A stretch of 6,828 bases of DNA from Akkermansiaceae bacterium UBA985 (GCA_002292185.1 DBBL01000035.1:1-6828), one strand, 5' to 3'; shown: positions 1 to 6,740, numbered from the stretch's first letter. Notes: generated by a model from the sequence alone, not told the origin. Program-made: numbers and translations.

Positions 1-1512
1 AGCGTGTGAAGAGGCTCCACCTTCTGTGGTGAGGATACCATCAGCAGCGATCATTCCGCGAAGGTCTTCCGGAGAAGTCGCCTGACGGACAAGGATGACT
101 TGCTCGCCCTTGGCAGCAGCGGCAACAGACGCTTCAGCAGAGAAGTAGATCTTACCAGATGCGGCACCAGGACCAGCGGGGAGACCGTTACCCACTTTCT
201 TGGCAGCTTTCTCACCAGCGGTATCGAAGATAGGCGCAAGAAGGTGGCTGAGGTCATCAGCAGGAATGCGGAGGATGGCCTCTTCTTTCTTGATGAGACG
301 CTCCTTAACCATGTCGAGTGCGATGTTCACTGCAGCGAAACCTGTGCGCTTACCGTTACGGGTCTGAAGCATCCAGAGTTTTCCTTCTTCGATGGTGAAC
401 TCAACGTCCTGCACATCGCGGAAGTGCTTCTCAAGTTTCTTGCGGATAACAAGAAGCTCTTTGTGAGACTTAGGAAGGTCTTTGGCCATCTTAGCGATTG
501 GCTTCGGTGTACGAACACCTGCTACAACGTCCTCGCCCTGGGCATCGATGAGATACTCACCGTAGAAGACATTTTCGCCAGTGGCGGGGTCACGCGTGAA
601 GGCAACACCCGTTCCGGATGACTTACCTGTGTTGCCGAAGACCATGGCCTGAACGCTAACAGCGGTGCCCCATGCGGCTGGGATACCATACTTCTGGCGG
701 TAAACGATAGCGCGATCATTCTGCCATGAGTTAAACACGGCGTTTACAGCTCCGAGGAGCTGATCGCGTGGGTCTTCTGGGAAATTCTTACCTGAACGCT
801 TTTTGATCAGAGCTTTGAATTCGGCTACAACTTCCTGAAGTTGTTTAGCGGAGAGGCCGGAGTCGTCTTTGACTTTGGCTTTAGCCTTAGCTGCATCGAG
901 GATGACCTCGTAGGGGTCATGGTGCTCACCAGCTTCAGCTTCTACTTCCATCACAACACTACCATACATCTGGAGGAAGCGACGGTAGGAATCCCAAGCG
1001 AACTTGGCATTGCCTGTTTTCTTAGCAAGAGCTTCAACAACTTGGTCGTTGATGCCGAGGTTTAGGATGGTGTCCATCATGCCTGGCATCGACTCACGTG
1101 CACCTGAGCGAACGGAAAGAAGAAGTGGATTCTCGAGGTCACCGAACTTCTTGCCCATGGCTGCTTCAACCTTGGCGATGTTCGCTTCGATCTCTGCGAT
1201 GAGCGTCTTAGGGTATGACTTAGCGTTATCGTAGTAGTAGTTACAAACTTCAGTCGTGATCGTGAAGCCGGCAGGAACAGGAATTCCAATGAGCCCCATC
1301 TCAGCGAGGTTGGCGCCCTTACCTCCAAGGAGGTTTTTCTGGGATCCGTCTCCATCGGCTTTACCCCCTCCGAAGAAGTAGACATTTTTTTTGCCCTTAG
1401 ATGCGGGAGCCTTTCTTACTGCCTTCTTAGAGGCAGGCTTCTTGGCGGCGGGCTTCTTAGCGGTTGCCTTGGGGGCAGCTTTCTTTGCGGTCTTGCGTTT
1501 AGCAGTAGCCAT
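1..1512 (-). CDS. ppdK: Pyruvate, phosphate dikinase (N-terminal 504 residues, cut by window edge)
   Basis: Cytoplasmic enzyme interconverting pyruvate + ATP + Pi and PEP + AMP + PPi. The frame is open from an ATG at 1512 to the left edge. The ATP-grasp half begins near residue 45 with a glycine-rich stretch ([13 protein letters not shown]) and carries the signature [15 protein letters not shown] (residues 133-147), whose Arg135 should match the conserved nucleotide-domain arginine. The phosphohistidine domain follows ([19 protein letters not shown]), and the window ends two residues into GGASSHA, where His503 (bases 4-6) is the expected phosphorylated histidine. The PEP/pyruvate-binding TIM barrel lies outside. 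Residues 1-42 form an extra basic Lys/Ala/Pro tail not normal for the family. The start is firm: a stop codon in frame lies three codons upstream of the ATG and no other ATG occurs before the core. No Shine-Dalgarno sequence is visible. It appears transcribed separately from the export genes. Confidence 0.95.
   Translation of the reverse strand, partial: MATAKRKTAKKAAPKATAKKPAAKKPASKKAVRKAPASKGKKNVYFFGGGKADGDGSQKNLLGGKGANLAEMGLIGIPVPAGFTITTEVCNYYYDNAKSYPKTLIAEIEANIAKVEAAMGKKFGDLENPLLLSVRSGARESMPGMMDTILNLGINDQVVEALAKKTGNAKFAWDSYRRFLQMYGSVVMEVEAEAGEHHDPYEVILDAAKAKAKVKDDSGLSAKQLQEVVAEFKALIKKRSGKNFPEDPRDQLLGAVNAVFNSWQNDRAIVYRQKYGIPAAWGTAVSVQAMVFGNTGKSSGTGVAFTRDPATGENVFYGEYLIDAQGEDVVAGVRTPKPIAKMAKDLPKSHKELLVIRKKLEKHFRDVQDVEFTIEEGKLWMLQTRNGKRTGFAAVNIALDMVKERLIKKEEAILRIPADDLSHLLAPIFDTAGEKAAKKVGNGLPAGPGAASGKIYFSAEASVAAAAKGEQVILVRQATSPEDLRGMIAADGILTTEGGASSHA
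1399..1485 (-). repeat. Degenerate 15-bp repeats encoding a Lys-rich pentapeptide tail of PPDK
   Basis: Codons 10 to 38 of the dikinase repeat with a period of about five residues: [29 protein letters not shown]. The two clearest copies (1429-1458) agree at 12 of 15 bases. The whole extension (residues 1-42) has 17 Lys/Arg and no acidic residue, like histone H1 C-terminal tails and the tails of some bacterial HU proteins. Such DNA can expand or contract by slippage, so tail length may vary between strains. The function is unknown; binding to nucleic acid or polyphosphate is only a guess. Confidence 0.75.
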
Positions 1513-1589
1513 CTTGTGATATTACGGTTTGTTTGTTGGTAGAAAGTTCCAGCACAGATAGTGCTTACTTTCATAAAATAAGAGCGCGC

Positions 1590-1617
1590 AACATAGCAAG
1601 ACACTGGGTGCGGTCAA
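1590..1617 (-). promoter_or_regulatory. Predicted sigma-70-type promoter of ppdK
   Basis: On the minus strand a -35 element TTGACC (1612-1617) and a -10 element TATGTT (1590-1595) are separated by 16 bp. The -35 matches the consensus at five of six positions and the -10 at four of six. Transcription would begin near 1583, giving an untranslated leader of about 70 nt before the dikinase ATG. This supports independent transcription of ppdK. It is read by eye only, and promoter consensus in this host is not established. Confidence 0.45.
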
Positions 1618-1681
1618 GTGCCTGTGCAGGTTTTTATGGCCCCATGAACACTTCTTCGATGTGACAAAGATGCCAATCGCT

Positions 1682-1760
1682 CAACCCCCATTCAAAAAAG
1701 CCCGCCAATGCTAGAAAACTTCAGCAAGCAGAAATGCAATCTCCATAAATGCAACCCCCA
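1682..1760. repeat. Short direct repeats in the gap between ppdK and the OPX gene
   Basis: AAATGCAA occurs twice, at 1732-1739 and 1747-1754 (15 bp apart), and CAACCCCCA occurs at 1682-1690 and 1752-1760 (70 bp apart). They lie upstream of the predicted ppdK promoter and downstream of the OPX stop codon. They could be regulator sites, but two copies of an 8- or 9-mer in a composition-biased spacer may also be chance. Otherwise the 286-bp gap (1513-1798) shows no gene and no convincing terminator. Confidence 0.3.
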
Positions 1761-1798
1761 CTAGAGCCTCTTCAGCCGCCGGCCTCTGAGGCCATTGC

Positions 1799-2389
1799 CT
1801 AATTACCAAAGACCGTTTTTTGCGGTACTTTAATTGTATCTCCAGGATAGACTGGCGTCTTCATGTCTTTCGCCAATCGAATATTATAGATTCCTATCTT
1901 CACTCCGTTCCGGTGTAGCTCGACTCTTTTGTCAGAACCAAAGGTTGAAGCACCACCGGCAGCAGTAACAGCTTCAAAAAGGGTCATGCCCCGTGTGTAT
2001 GGAATAGGACCGGGGCCGGCAACAAAGCCACCAACCGTTACAATTTGAGCGTCAATTTTTTGCGCCTCCTCATCTTTATTGGAAATCACATTGATGCGCG
2101 GATTCGTATAAATCTCAGCCTCCCTATATGCGTCTTCAATTTTCCTAGCCAATTTGGAACTCGAAAAACCACTGGCCTTAAGTCCGTTTTTAAGTAACGG
2201 CAAATAAATAAAACCACTAGAATCGACCGTGTATGAACCATCAAATTTTGATTGTTCTACATTGGTCACACCATAGATCTTAATGCTGAGGGTTGTGTTC
2301 GATGAAATTTCAGGTGATGCACATACCACCGTGATTAGCGTCGCGAGGAGCGCAATAACTGCAGTCGTTCTTTTTGTAGATAGCTTCAT
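1799..2389 (-). CDS. Short OPX polysaccharide export protein (Wza family, PES + SLBB, no membrane-spanning helix)
   Basis: Periplasmic part of a polysaccharide export channel. Residues 1-24 look like a signal peptide (KRTT, a hydrophobic run, then VCA before Ser25). Cys23 sits in TVVC, which does not fit a normal lipobox because of the Val before Cys, so a lipoprotein like E. coli Wza is unlikely. Residues 34-103 match the polysaccharide export (PES) domain, with SYTVDSSGFIYLPLL and a following helix ending in NPRINV, although the usual GPGD motif at its front is missing. Residues 116-190 form one SLBB domain (VGGFVAGPG, TLFEAVTAAGG, YPGDTIKVP). At 196 residues it is about half the length of Wza (about 380) and ends right after SLBB, so it lacks the C-terminal helix that spans the outer membrane. 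It follows the Wzc-like gene by 88 bp, probably in one operon. The ATG at 2389 has no obvious ribosome binding site. Confidence 0.9.
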   Translation of the reverse strand: MKLSTKRTTAVIALLATLITVVCASPEISSNTTLSIKIYGVTNVEQSKFDGSYTVDSSGFIYLPLLKNGLKASGFSSSKLARKIEDAYREAEIYTNPRINVISNKDEEAQKIDAQIVTVGGFVAGPGPIPYTRGMTLFEAVTAAGGASTFGSDKRVELHRNGVKIGIYNIRLAKDMKTPVYPGDTIKVPQKTVFGN

Positions 2390-2449
2390 ATTTAAGATCG
2401 GTGGTTAATAGTTATTCTGGTTATCGCTGAGAGATGATGATTAGAGGTG

Positions 2450-2474
2450 GCTGGTATAACTTCATACTACCAGC
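2450..2474 (-). other. Perfect 7-bp inverted repeat between kinase and OPX genes
   Basis: GCTGGTA (2450-2456) and TACCAGC (2468-2474) form a perfect 7-bp stem with an 11-nt loop, starting 3 bp after the kinase stop codon. No U-run follows, so it is not a standard terminator. A hairpin here could protect the 3' end of the kinase message or partly attenuate read-through into the OPX gene. Confidence 0.45.
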
Positions 2475-2477
2475 GTA

Positions 2478-4625
2478 CTAATATAGATCCTCATCCTCTT
2501 TTTGATTTTTTTTGTTAGATACTAGTTGAGACGATTCTATTGAGGAGCTCTGCTTGGGAAGCTCATCCCCTGTCGTGGGTGCATAATACGTATAGTAACT
2601 TGTGTAATATTGATACTGGTTGTCACTACGCACATCCACATTGTTTAATACAACACCAACAACTTGACCTCCTACGTTTTCCACAGCCTGCTTGACCCTA
2701 ACCAACATATTACGAGGCAATTTACGATGCTGAACAACAATCATCGTAAGGTCTACCTCACTAGCTAATACTGATGCATCACTGACACCAAGGATCGGAG
2801 GCGAGTCAATCAACACCAAATCAAAGCGCTGCTTAACATCTTGGATAAGCTCCGACATACGGCGGGAGTTGAGTATACCTGCTGCGTCTGCTGGAAGAAT
2901 TCCGGAAGGCATAAAGTAGAGGTTGTCAACGGGTGTTTGGAGAATCACATCCTCCAAAAGAAGGTCCGTAGTCAGGTAGTTAGTCAATCCAACCGAGTTA
3001 CTAATATCAAAAAAGGTATGTAAACGAGGGCGGCGTAAATCCGCATCAATCATCAGAGTTGTATAGCCTCCTTGCGCACAAACATAAGCTAGGTTGACAA
3101 GTGTCGTCGACTTACCTTCACCAGCACCACCTGAAACAACAGTGATGGCATTATCTTCAGGGTTCTTTCGATTAAACTCAATATTGGTGCGCAAAATACG
3201 GTATGCCTCCGCATCTGGGCTTAGGCCACTTTGCTTATGTAATACCCCTACATCTCTTGGAATAACCGCCAGCACTGAAACGTTCAAGAATCGCTCAACA
3301 TCTTCGAGGCTCTTCACTGAAGTGTCCATGTGTTCTAAGAAGAAGGCGATACCCGCACCAAAAATCAATCCCACAGCGGCACCCAATGCAAGGTTCATCG
3401 GAACGTTCGGACTGACGGGGTTATCATTAATTTGCGGCACCGCATGAACAATGATATTGGTAGGATTCAATTTAGTTTTAGTTTTCTCAGAGTTGTAGGT
3501 TCGCTCCAGGCCCTCTTTCAGCTCGAGAGCTTTATCATACTCATGTCGTGCCATATTATATTCAGAGTAGCCCCTTGATTTCTCTGTTCCTTCGCTTTGG
3601 TAGGCTTCAACCACAGCTTTCAAGCCCTCTACTTTCCTATCCAGAATATCAAGGCTGTGTTTGAGGGCCTTCTTTGCGTATTTGGCTTTTCTGGTCAAAC
3701 TGTCCTCTAGGCTAGAAATTCGATTTTGATGCATGAAAATATCGGGATGTTTTTTTCCCAACCCTGACGCCAGCATCCTCTCAAGATCTCTTTTAGCATC
3801 CTCGTATTTTACAAAATCTTCCTTAAATCCAACATCAGGAAGCTCTGCTGCTACCGCGATCAAGTCAGCTTGATCTACAGCTAAGAGCTTGTTGATTTGC
3901 ACAGCCACCGCATCTCTTTTACGGTTAGCTTCGTAGAGATCATTATCTGCCTTTTCCTTCAACGGCAAAGTGCTACCAATCGTTTTTCCTCCCCTCTCAT
4001 CTTCAACAAAAATAAGACCGTGTTTTTCAGCAAGATCCTCAACCCGCTTACGCAGTAATGTGATGCGATCGTTTTGATTTGTCAGCTCAATTTTGAGAGC
4101 CTTCAACTGGTCACTTCTCACGCTACTTTCGAGATTATTTCGGCGGTCTTTATATGCCTCATAAACGGCTTTGGCAATAGCTTGAGCCTCGGCCTTTTTA
4201 CCGTGCCTCACTGATATTTCAATAAGGTCCGTGCCTCGCCTTTGACTGGTGCGCACTATTCCCCTCAATTGAGCAAGCACTGCTTTGCGATCTTGACCCC
4301 ACCTAGCCTCAAGTTGAATTTTATCAATTGCCAAACCAAGGGTCTCGGGTGCAACAATGATTTCAAACTGAGTATTAATAAATTGCCTAGACATCTGGGC
4401 TCCCATGCCGCCCTTGACTCCTCCCATTGTGGGATCAATATCAACAATCTGCTTCACTTCAACCAAAGCAATACTCTCATATTTCTTGGGCATTACATAG
4501 GTGATTACCGCAGCAGTCAGAAAAACGAGAAGAAAAGTTAGCAACAGCACTCCGTAGCGATTCTTGAGAATCTGCCAATAATCGATCGCTTGTCGCGCGG
4601 TTTCACTTTGGTTGGTATCTTGCAT
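2478..4625 (-). CDS. Wzc-type polysaccharide co-polymerase with cytoplasmic BY-kinase domain
   Basis: Inner-membrane protein that controls polymerisation and chain length of an exported polysaccharide, coupled to tyrosine autophosphorylation. A Wzz domain with its first membrane helix lies near residues 25-45. A long coiled-coil periplasmic region follows (about 165-385), then a proline motif (NPVSPNVP, 402-409) and a second membrane helix (about 410-430). The cytoplasmic kinase has the oligomerisation motif E-x2-R-x2-R (Glu473, Arg476, Arg479), Walker A SGGAGEGKST (498-507, Lys505), Walker A' LMIDADLRRP (524-533) and Walker B LVLIDSPP (603-610). A tyrosine cluster (seven Tyr in 671-681) would be the phosphorylation site. 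Total length, 715 residues, is close to E. coli Wzc (720). Co-polymerase and kinase are one chain, as in proteobacterial Wzc and unlike the split Firmicute CapA/CapB type. A polar tail of 34 residues follows the cluster. It heads the unit with the OPX gene; no strong ribosome binding site is seen. Confidence 0.95.
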   Translation of the reverse strand: MQDTNQSETARQAIDYWQILKNRYGVLLLTFLLVFLTAAVITYVMPKKYESIALVEVKQIVDIDPTMGGVKGGMGAQMSRQFINTQFEIIVAPETLGLAIDKIQLEARWGQDRKAVLAQLRGIVRTSQRRGTDLIEISVRHGKKAEAQAIAKAVYEAYKDRRNNLESSVRSDQLKALKIELTNQNDRITLLRKRVEDLAEKHGLIFVEDERGGKTIGSTLPLKEKADNDLYEANRKRDAVAVQINKLLAVDQADLIAVAAELPDVGFKEDFVKYEDAKRDLERMLASGLGKKHPDIFMHQNRISSLEDSLTRKAKYAKKALKHSLDILDRKVEGLKAVVEAYQSEGTEKSRGYSEYNMARHEYDKALELKEGLERTYNSEKTKTKLNPTNIIVHAVPQINDNPVSPNVPMNLALGAAVGLIFGAGIAFFLEHMDTSVKSLEDVERFLNVSVLAVIPRDVGVLHKQSGLSPDAEAYRILRTNIEFNRKNPEDNAITVVSGGAGEGKSTTLVNLAYVCAQGGYTTLMIDADLRRPRLHTFFDISNSVGLTNYLTTDLLLEDVILQTPVDNLYFMPSGILPADAAGILNSRRMSELIQDVKQRFDLVLIDSPPILGVSDASVLASEVDLTMIVVQHRKLPRNMLVRVKQAVENVGGQVVGVVLNNVDVRSDNQYQYYTSYYTYYAPTTGDELPKQSSSIESSQLVSNKKNQKEDEDLY

Positions 4626-4659
4626 CTTAGTAAATTTAGAAAATAGCTTATATTAGAGT

Positions 4660-4688
4660 ATTGCAATATGTCTGCACGCCCATTGCAA
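4660..4688. promoter_or_regulatory. Paired ATTGCAA sites upstream of the kinase gene
   Basis: ATTGCAA occurs at 4660-4666 and again at 4682-4688, exactly 22 bp apart, or about two helical turns. The first copy is part of an 8-bp palindrome, ATTGCAAT (4660-4667). The pair lies 35-63 bp before the kinase ATG, where the promoter should be; the AT-rich stretch TAATAT just downstream could be the -10. This spacing suits a dimeric regulator bound on one face of DNA. It is inferred from the pattern alone. Confidence 0.35.
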
Positions 4689-4747
4689 CCCACTGTAACA
4701 CCTCAAGAAGAAATTATAATTAACCTTACTTAAAAATATAACTTTGT

Positions 4748-4785
4748 AAATAAAAAACCGCCCAATGCATAACATTTGAGCGGTT
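4748..4785 (-). terminator. Rho-independent terminator of the beta-barrel gene
   Basis: In the minus-strand transcript, AACCGCUCAA pairs with UUGGGCGGUU to give a 10-bp stem (one G-U pair) with a 10-nt loop, followed at once by UUUUAUUU. It lies 28 bp after the stop codon of the barrel gene. On the plus strand the stem has a C-A mismatch, so it should act on minus-strand transcription. It separates the barrel from the kinase/OPX transcription unit. Confidence 0.85.
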
Positions 4786-4812
4786 GAAATATGGGGCGAC
4801 AAATACCTTTTA

Positions 4813-6039
4813 TTAGAACTCGGTTCTTAGGCCGATGGCAAATCGATTGCGCTCGTAAGTGCGGTTTTGCAGATCCGAATCACTGTCGGTCCAGTTATAT
4901 GAGCCTGTAACATAAAGCCCATCATTGATTTTGTATGACAAACCAAGGTAGAGGTTGAGCAAATCGGTGTCTGCATCATCGACAGCACCTGGTCCTGGGA
5001 CATTTCGACCATCTTCCATATCCATCATGATGACGTTAGCTCCAGCCTGCAATGTGAGCTGAGGTGAGATAACATAGTCCGCAGAGACACCCACACGAAG
5101 TGTGCTATTAGTGTCAAAAGTAAACCCATCGAAACTTGTTCCGTAGTCCTCTACACTGTAGCGAGCAAACGAACGGATACTGAGCTCACTATTCACTCGG
5201 GTTCTGATGGCTCCTTCAAAAAAGGGCGAGTCTTCATCAGTACCTCCATCGACATCGCGCATTTGCATACCAGCCTTGACGGCAATGACAGAATTTGGGC
5301 TGAAGCGGTGTTCAGTGCCAAGAAGAACATATTGATTGGTAGAGTCACCTGCGGTTCCGCTGGAATCGGTCTCACTGTAACGATAATCGAGAGTCCACAC
5401 TGTTTGGTCAGATGAACGATAACGGAACTGATTGTAGAGGCTGTATATCATTCGGTCATTAGCTGACTCAGAGTCCGCATAATCAACGCCACGCACTTTC
5501 ATGCCGCTGTAGGTGGCGAAACGCTTATTCCACCGATACCCAACCGCATTGTCCGTTTGGTAGTGCAAATATTCTTCAATCTGGCGGTCTGTTGAGAAGC
5601 CATAACTGTAGTCAGGCTCCATTTCATAGGCAGCATAGTTTCTGCTGCTCAAACGGAGACGCTCGCTTACACGGTGCGCCCAATTTAGACCAAGGCGAGC
5701 TTGTCCGTATGCATCATCTACTTCGCTTGCTCCCGGAGAATCGAGGTAAAGGTTGCCACCAAGACGAGCAAAGACATCCCATGTAGTTTGCGGCGTGATG
5801 CTAACAAGGGAAGCCCCAACATAGGCACTAATGGATGATACCTCATCTTCAAATCCCGAGGAACCAGCGGCAGCTGTAGGAGTCACGTTATCGTCGAAAT
5901 TGTAGGATAAACCAGCCGACCATGTGATTGGCGAGCTTTCTAGGGCGTCATCGTTTGGAGCGATGTCATAAAGACCCTGTCCGTTGACCATGCCCGTGAT
6001 GACAAGTGTGAGTGGTGCTGATAGAAGTAATTTTTTCAT
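4813..6039 (-). CDS. Outer-membrane beta-barrel protein, putative polysaccharide translocon partner
   Basis: Predicted outer-membrane porin-like barrel. A signal peptide spans residues 1-20 (MKKLLLSAP, a hydrophobic run, cleavage after VNG). The mature part is a series of amphipathic segments with alternating hydrophobic and polar residues, rich in Tyr, Trp and Gly, joined by short turns and by acidic or Gly/Ser loops. By eye I count about 18 strands, the first near 38-52 and the last 393-408. The chain ends in Phe408, the usual C-terminal signal for BAM-mediated insertion. The pattern resembles the 'beta-barrel porin 2' and EpsL/EpsX-type barrels often found in exopolysaccharide loci. A terminator separates it from the kinase/OPX unit, so it is probably regulated apart from them. 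The ATG at 6039 has no clear ribosome binding site. A general porin or an unrelated surface barrel remains possible: the fold is near certain, the export role is inference. Confidence 0.8.
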   Translation of the reverse strand: MKKLLLSAPLTLVITGMVNGQGLYDIAPNDDALESSPITWSAGLSYNFDDNVTPTAAAGSSGFEDEVSSISAYVGASLVSITPQTTWDVFARLGGNLYLDSPGASEVDDAYGQARLGLNWAHRVSERLRLSSRNYAAYEMEPDYSYGFSTDRQIEEYLHYQTDNAVGYRWNKRFATYSGMKVRGVDYADSESANDRMIYSLYNQFRYRSSDQTVWTLDYRYSETDSSGTAGDSTNQYVLLGTEHRFSPNSVIAVKAGMQMRDVDGGTDEDSPFFEGAIRTRVNSELSIRSFARYSVEDYGTSFDGFTFDTNSTLRVGVSADYVISPQLTLQAGANVIMMDMEDGRNVPGPGAVDDADTDLLNLYLGLSYKINDGLYVTGSYNWTDSDSDLQNRTYERNRFAIGLRTEF

Positions 6040-6074
6040 GATATAATGGGTGCGGAAAATTGACTGAATTTTTT

Positions 6075-6098
6075 AACCCACGTAAAAAAATGCGGGTT
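6075..6098 (-). other. Hairpin in the leader of the barrel gene
   Basis: In minus-strand RNA, AACCCGC pairs with GUGGGUU (7 bp with one G-U) around a 10-nt U-rich loop. Flanking UUUU and AAAA can extend the stem past a bulged A. It sits 36 bp before the barrel ATG. No U-run follows the stem, so termination is doubtful; a leader structure affecting stability or translation is more likely. The rest of the gap 6040-6151 is AT-rich, with no clear promoter. Confidence 0.4.
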
Positions 6099-6151
6099 TA
6101 AAATATTCAGGTATATCTTTTTAAGCGTAGCAATTGGGTATTTGCCGGCAC

Positions 6152-6727
6152 CTAGTTTGGAGTTTCGACAGTAGACTGTATGGAAGTATTTTCAATCGAC
6201 GAAACCGTGGGAGGCTGAAGGCCTGGAGGGAAAAGCGGGAACCCACCAGGTCCTCCTGGAGTGGGGCCTACTGCACCTTGGCCGGGAAAGTCCAGCGGAT
6301 TGACGGGGGCTGAGTTGATGGGAGCAACTGGAGGTGCCGTAAGCACGTATGCACCACCACCACCTGCAGCGGCAAATTTAGTGATGACTGTTTGAACTTC
6401 TGCGATAGCGTCGGGTGCCACAGCAACTGCGCATTGACCAATGATACGGATCTTGTCAGGTGCGGCTTCTGTAGCAGCTTGCACAATCTCAGCAACAAGG
6501 TCTTTGTCTGCATGGGATGCCACGATGGCCGCTTTTACTATTTCGCAGGCGACGGAATCATTTTGAGCCACTTGAGAGGAAACAATCTCGATGACTTTTT
6601 GGGGTTGTGCTGAAACACTCTTCTTAACGGTTTCAGCGATCTTCTCAGCGCTTGTGCTGTCAGCTTGAACTGAGATAGATAAAGCTAGAATGGCTGCTGT
6701 GCAGACAGTTTTGATGTTTATTTTCAC
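6152..6727 (-). CDS. Secreted helical-repeat protein with Pro/Gly-rich tail, function unknown
   Basis: I do not recognise an established function. Residues 1-22 form a good Sec signal peptide (KINIK, a hydrophobic core, then VQA before Asp23), so the protein is periplasmic or exported. Residues 41-120 read as about five alanine/valine-rich helices repeating every 16 or so residues, breaking at Asp/Pro turns (SHADKD, EAAPDK, AVAPDA). Two cysteines remain after cleavage, Cys61 in repeat two and Cys99 in repeat four, possibly a disulphide pair. A GGGG hinge (122-125) leads to a low-complexity tail with 14 prolines between 132 and 173, then a Ser/Thr-rich end. No transmembrane helix or lipobox follows the signal peptide. 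The start is GTG, supported by the only good Shine-Dalgarno of the window. It lies 112 bp before the barrel gene, same strand, with no terminator seen between them, so they may be cotranscribed. Confidence 0.8.
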   Translation of the reverse strand: MKINIKTVCTAAILALSISVQADSTSAEKIAETVKKSVSAQPQKVIEIVSSQVAQNDSVACEIVKAAIVASHADKDLVAEIVQAATEAAPDKIRIIGQCAVAVAPDAIAEVQTVITKFAAAGGGGAYVLTAPPVAPINSAPVNPLDFPGQGAVGPTPGGPGGFPLFPPGLQPPTVSSIENTSIQSTVETPN

Positions 6728-6734
6728 TTTTTAG

Positions 6735-6740
6735 TCCTTT
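6735..6740 (-). promoter_or_regulatory. Shine-Dalgarno site fixing a GTG start
   Basis: AAAGGA lies 7 nt before the GTG at 6727. No ATG in frame occurs before or within the signal peptide, and the signal peptide begins directly at this codon, so the site decides the start. The other four genes of the window lack a comparable site. Confidence 0.7.

Noticed and set aside
100..621. Open frame of 173 codons on the plus strand
   Set aside because: It lies antisense within the strongly supported dikinase gene, has no family resemblance, and reflects codon bias of the true minus-strand gene.
1690..1708. GC-rich stretch followed by six T on the minus strand, considered as a terminator
   Set aside because: No matching 5' stem arm for GGCGGGC can be found nearby, so the hairpin needed for termination is missing.
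1781..1793. Palindrome GGCCTCTGAGGCC just after the OPX stop codon, considered as a terminator
   Set aside because: The arms leave only one base for a loop, alternative folds are short, and no U-run follows on the minus strand.
3094..3447. Plus-strand frame of 117 codons inside the kinase gene
   Set aside because: It is an antisense shadow of the Walker A and second membrane helix region; its translation has no recognisable features.
6042..6047. Perfect TATAAT on the plus strand
   Set aside because: No -35 element lies at the right distance upstream and no plus-strand gene follows; the region is simply AT-rich.
6143..6150. Palindrome TGCCGGCA after the repeat-protein gene
   Set aside because: An isolated 8-bp palindrome with no loop, no U-run and no second copy; likely chance.
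6392..6613. Plus-strand frame of 73 codons opposite the repeat protein
   Set aside because: Its Cys-rich look arises from reading the Ala/Val-rich gene backwards; no ribosome binding site or promoter supports it.
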